Positions 38,224 to 40,492 of a stretch of DNA of 40,492 nucleotides are shown piece by piece (position 1 is the stretch's first letter; every line of letters begins with the position of its first letter). Below the pieces are notes generated by a model. That model searched no databases and had not been told where the DNA came from. It saw nothing but the letters and a program-made list of their open reading frames with translations. Where the stretch lies: NCBI RefSeq assembly GCF_011320075.1, contig NZ_JAANPA010000033.1, forward strand, positions 1 to 40,492, given 5' to 3'. A program made the translations under genes and the position numbers. Origin of the DNA: Sphingosinicella sp. YJ22 (GTDB taxonomy: Bacteria; Pseudomonadota; Alphaproteobacteria; Sphingomonadales; Sphingomonadaceae).

Positions 38224-40492
38224 CGCCCGGCTCCTCGGCTGGAGGCGCGCATATCGGTTCTCTGCCCTCCGCCCGGGCCCGATCCAGCTCGCCGGGCTGG
38301 CACTGGTGGCCGCCGATTTCGGTCCAGCTGCTGCTGTCGCCGCCGCTGGTCACCGGCTCCTCGATCAGCGGCTCGGCCGCCGCGGTGTCGATCAGCTCGT
38401 CCTCCTCGGCGATAACCGGAAGCGGCGTGTCGCTCTGACCCCCGACCGGGTCTTCCACCTCCTCGGACGTCGGCGTCGGATTGGGCAAGGCGGGCAGTTC
38501 GGGCTCGACCGGCGGCGGCGCAGGGCAGGTGCGGGCCGGGATGTTGCACAGGTTGAGCTCGGACCCCGGCGTATAGGTGCCGTTATACACCGCCTCGAAG
38601 AAGAAGGCGCTGCCGGTACTCATCGACCCGTCGGCGCGGATTCCGCGGGCGAAGACGGCGACGTCGGCGGGCTCTCCCTGGCCGCCGGCATTGATCGTCA
38701 GCGTGCTGCTGCCGACGGTGATTCCGCCGAAGTCGGTCGCGGTGCCGCTGTTCTGGACGTAGAGGCTGAGCGCCGGGCTCAGCATGACATCGAAACCCTC
38801 GACATAGCCGCGCGGCTCCAATGTGCCGTTGTTGACGAGGAGCGCGGCGTTGCGGCCGGCGAAATTCGGATCGGCGATCAGCTGGGTGAGGAGGTTCTGG
38901 TCGGTGACCCAGATATGGTCGCTTTCCAGCCGCACCGTCCCCGCCGGGCCGCCGGCGGCGTTGCGGATGCGGATGCTGCCGGCCGGCGTGATCACCTGGA
39001 TTCGCTCGGCCCCGCCGTCGCCGGTCATCTCTATGAGGCTGGTCGCGCCGGCGTTGCTGAGCAGAAGCGCGCCCTCCACCTGGATGATGCCCTGGCTCTG
39101 GATGCTGAGCCGGTCGATTCGGGCCGCGTCGATGGTGACTCCGCGGATGACGATGTCGGGCGGGCGATCGGCGGCGCCGCTCGAACCCGGCCCGAGGAAC
39201 AGCAGGCGCCCGGTCTGGATGCGCCCGATCTCGGCCGCGCTCAGCACATAGCCCGGGCCGACATTGTCGCCGCCGAAGCGCGCGGCGCCGTCGGACTGCC
39301 CCGCGTCGAGGCGCACCTCCTCGGTATTGGAATCGCCGATCCGGCCGGCATCGGGGACTTCGATGTCGCCGGATCGGATGGCGATCAGCCGGCCGAGCAA
39401 TTGGTCGCCGATGGTCGCGAGCAAAGGCGTCTCGATCGCGACCGAGTTGGTGCCGCGAATGAGAGTCCCCGCCGACGAGGTGAAGGTCCCGCCGGCACGC
39501 ATGAACAGGTCGGTGACGTCGATCGTGCCCTGGCCGGCCGCGCGGTTGGTGTGTTCCACCGTCACGTCCTCGTTGGACAATAGGCCGACATCCGCCCCGA
39601 CCAGGCGGCCGCCGTCGCTCGCGGTGAAGCGCAGGTCGCCGTCGCTCTCGAACTGGCCGGAGCCGGTAACCGTCACCACGCCGTCGCGCAGGTCGATGTC
39701 GGAGGGCTGCCGCATCGCCGAGCCATCGCTGCCGCCGGTCGTGATGACGGCGTCACCGAAGGTGATCGGGGCGCCGTTGGCGATGATCCGGAAATAACCG
39801 CCCTGGGTATTGCTCGACGGGCCGCCCGAGGCATTCAGCGTCGCGTCGAGCTGGCCGATGGTGAGCGACCCGGCATTGCCCGCGCTGTCGCGTGACGCGG
39901 CGATGACGATCTCGCCGCCGGTGCCGACACCCTGCTCGCGCGGATCGCTGCCGCCCGCCGATCCGCCGGCGCCGCCGGTGCCGGTCGCGTCGATCGTCAC
40001 GCTGCCGGTGATGGTGGTCGGCGCCGCCTGCGATGAGAGAAAGACCGCGCCGCCCTGCCCGCGTCCCGCCGAGACGACCGGCGCTGCGATTCCGCTGCCG
40101 TGCGTGCCGCTGGCGCCGCCCGTGCCGCTCACGTCGATACCGAGCGAGGCCAGAAGCAGCTCGCCGGTGCTCGCGATCGAGGTCGGCGAAGCTTCCCCCA
40201 TCGTGCCCACGGTGACGAAGCGGCCGAAACCGTCGCCGCCGAAGCCGCCCTGCTGGCCGGCGTCGCCGAAGCCGCCGCGGCCGCCGACGCCGCTCGCGTC
40301 GATCGACACCGCGTCGAACTGCACGCGGCCGTTGCGCCGGCCGGCCTGAAGGGTGACCATGCCGCCGGTGCCGCTGCCGCCATTGCCGGCCGCCGTCGCC
40401 GAAGCGGCCTGTCCGCCGCCGCCATTGCCGCCGGCGCCGCGCGTGTTGAGCGCCAGGCCGCCGCCGGTGATCGACGAGGCTTCGGTGCCGGT
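38216..40492 (-). CDS. Filamentous-haemagglutinin-like exoprotein (N-terminus outside window)
   Basis: The frame stays open to the window edge, giving 758 visible residues of a larger surface or secreted protein. The visible part is almost all beta strand and glycine loops. At its upstream end motifs like IDASGVGGRGG, IDVSGTGGASG and IDATGTGGAGG recur about every 50 residues; further on are FHA-like blocks (SNEDVTVEHTNRAAGQGTID, AGTLIRGTNSVAIETPLLAT). The C-terminal 130 residues are Pro/Glu-rich, with two Cys pairs (LCNIPARTC; Cys-16-Cys near the end). No barrel is present, so it is not a classical autotransporter. It is most likely a two-partner-secretion type adhesin. Its TAG lies inside the start of the CHAT gene. 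Confidence 0.82.
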   Translation of the reverse strand, partial: TGTEASSITGGGLALNTRGAGGNGGGGQAASATAAGNGGSGTGGMVTLQAGRRNGRVQFDAVSIDASGVGGRGGFGDAGQQGGFGGDGFGRFVTVGTMGEASPTSIASTGELLLASLGIDVSGTGGASGTHGSGIAAPVVSAGRGQGGAVFLSSQAAPTTITGSVTIDATGTGGAGGSAGGSDPREQGVGTGGEIVIAASRDSAGNAGSLTIGQLDATLNASGGPSSNTQGGYFRIIANGAPITFGDAVITTGGSDGSAMRQPSDIDLRDGVVTVTGSGQFESDGDLRFTASDGGRLVGADVGLLSNEDVTVEHTNRAAGQGTIDVTDLFMRAGGTFTSSAGTLIRGTNSVAIETPLLATIGDQLLGRLIAIRSGDIEVPDAGRIGDSNTEEVRLDAGQSDGAARFGGDNVGPGYVLSAAEIGRIQTGRLLFLGPGSSGAADRPPDIVIRGVTIDAARIDRLSIQSQGIIQVEGALLLSNAGATSLIEMTGDGGAERIQVITPAGSIRIRNAAGGPAGTVRLESDHIWVTDQNLLTQLIADPNFAGRNAALLVNNGTLEPRGYVEGFDVMLSPALSLYVQNSGTATDFGGITVGSSTLTINAGGQGEPADVAVFARGIRADGSMSTGSAFFFEAVYNGTYTPGSELNLCNIPARTCPAPPPVEPELPALPNPTPTSEEVEDPVGGQSDTPLPVIAEEDELIDTAAAEPLIEEPVTSGGDSSSWTEIGGHQCQPGELDRARAEGREPICAPPAEEPGDE

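Noticed and set aside
39810-40492. Regularly spaced GC-rich motifs resembling a CRISPR array
   Set aside because: The motifs are in frame, degenerate, and encode Gly-rich beta repeats in a continuous reading frame; no identical repeats or cas genes are present.

Overview
The window is gene-dense, high-GC alphaproteobacterial chromosome, most likely from the order Sphingomonadales. This is inferred from gene content and order: xseA/purD head to head, cobS-cobT, a J-domain protein beside bolA, nusB-thiL-hppA, infA-maf-RNase G-like-yacG, and a tamA-tamB pair, together with a candidate EcfG-type stress promoter. There are no insertion sequences, prophage genes or CRISPR arrays. Intergenic gaps are all under 200 bp, and several hold palindromic repeats.

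Layout. 1-3369: the 5' part of xseA (reverse), divergent purD, then four small membrane or membrane-anchored proteins in a row. 3366-5218: two reverse membrane-protein genes, including a CNNM/CorC-type transporter. 5360-6031: an OmpA-type lipoprotein behind a possible EcfG promoter. 6160-7446: cysC, tadA and a small membrane protein (reverse). 7628-7924: rpmB. 7929-11759: reverse operon cobS-cobT-phytase-like protein. 11822-16630: an accessory cassette made of an HxlR-type regulator and six divergent small-molecule-handling genes (three VOC/glyoxalase-type, one GST, a duplicated DUF1428 protein, one DHFR-like protein). 16632-19364: J-domain protein, bolA, pirin, epoxide-hydrolase-like hydrolase. 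19548-23213: nusB, thiL and the proton-pumping pyrophosphatase hppA. 23301-25889: a secreted S9 peptidase and a GST. 25966-28040: infA, maf, a shortened RNase E/G, yacG and tRNA-Phe. 28055-28570: a Nudix hydrolase (reverse).

The last 12 kb (28631-40492, all reverse) is the most interesting part. It is a tightly packed set in transcription order: a large glycine-rich, filamentous-haemagglutinin-like exoprotein (N-terminus outside the window), a secreted TPR-CHAT caspase-like protein whose start overlaps the exoprotein stop, then tamA and tamB. The exoprotein, the putative protease and an outer-membrane/periplasm-spanning assembly machine appear to be made together. I infer that TamA-TamB may serve the adhesin or its CHAT partner, in addition to or instead of a classical TpsB transporter.

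Genome compaction is extreme. Divergent starts share a CATG (950-953), convergent stops share a CTAG (3366-3369), and other convergent stops lie 1-4 bp apart. A nearly perfect intrinsic terminator (23269-23299) carries in its 3' arm the only visible Shine-Dalgarno of the following gene.
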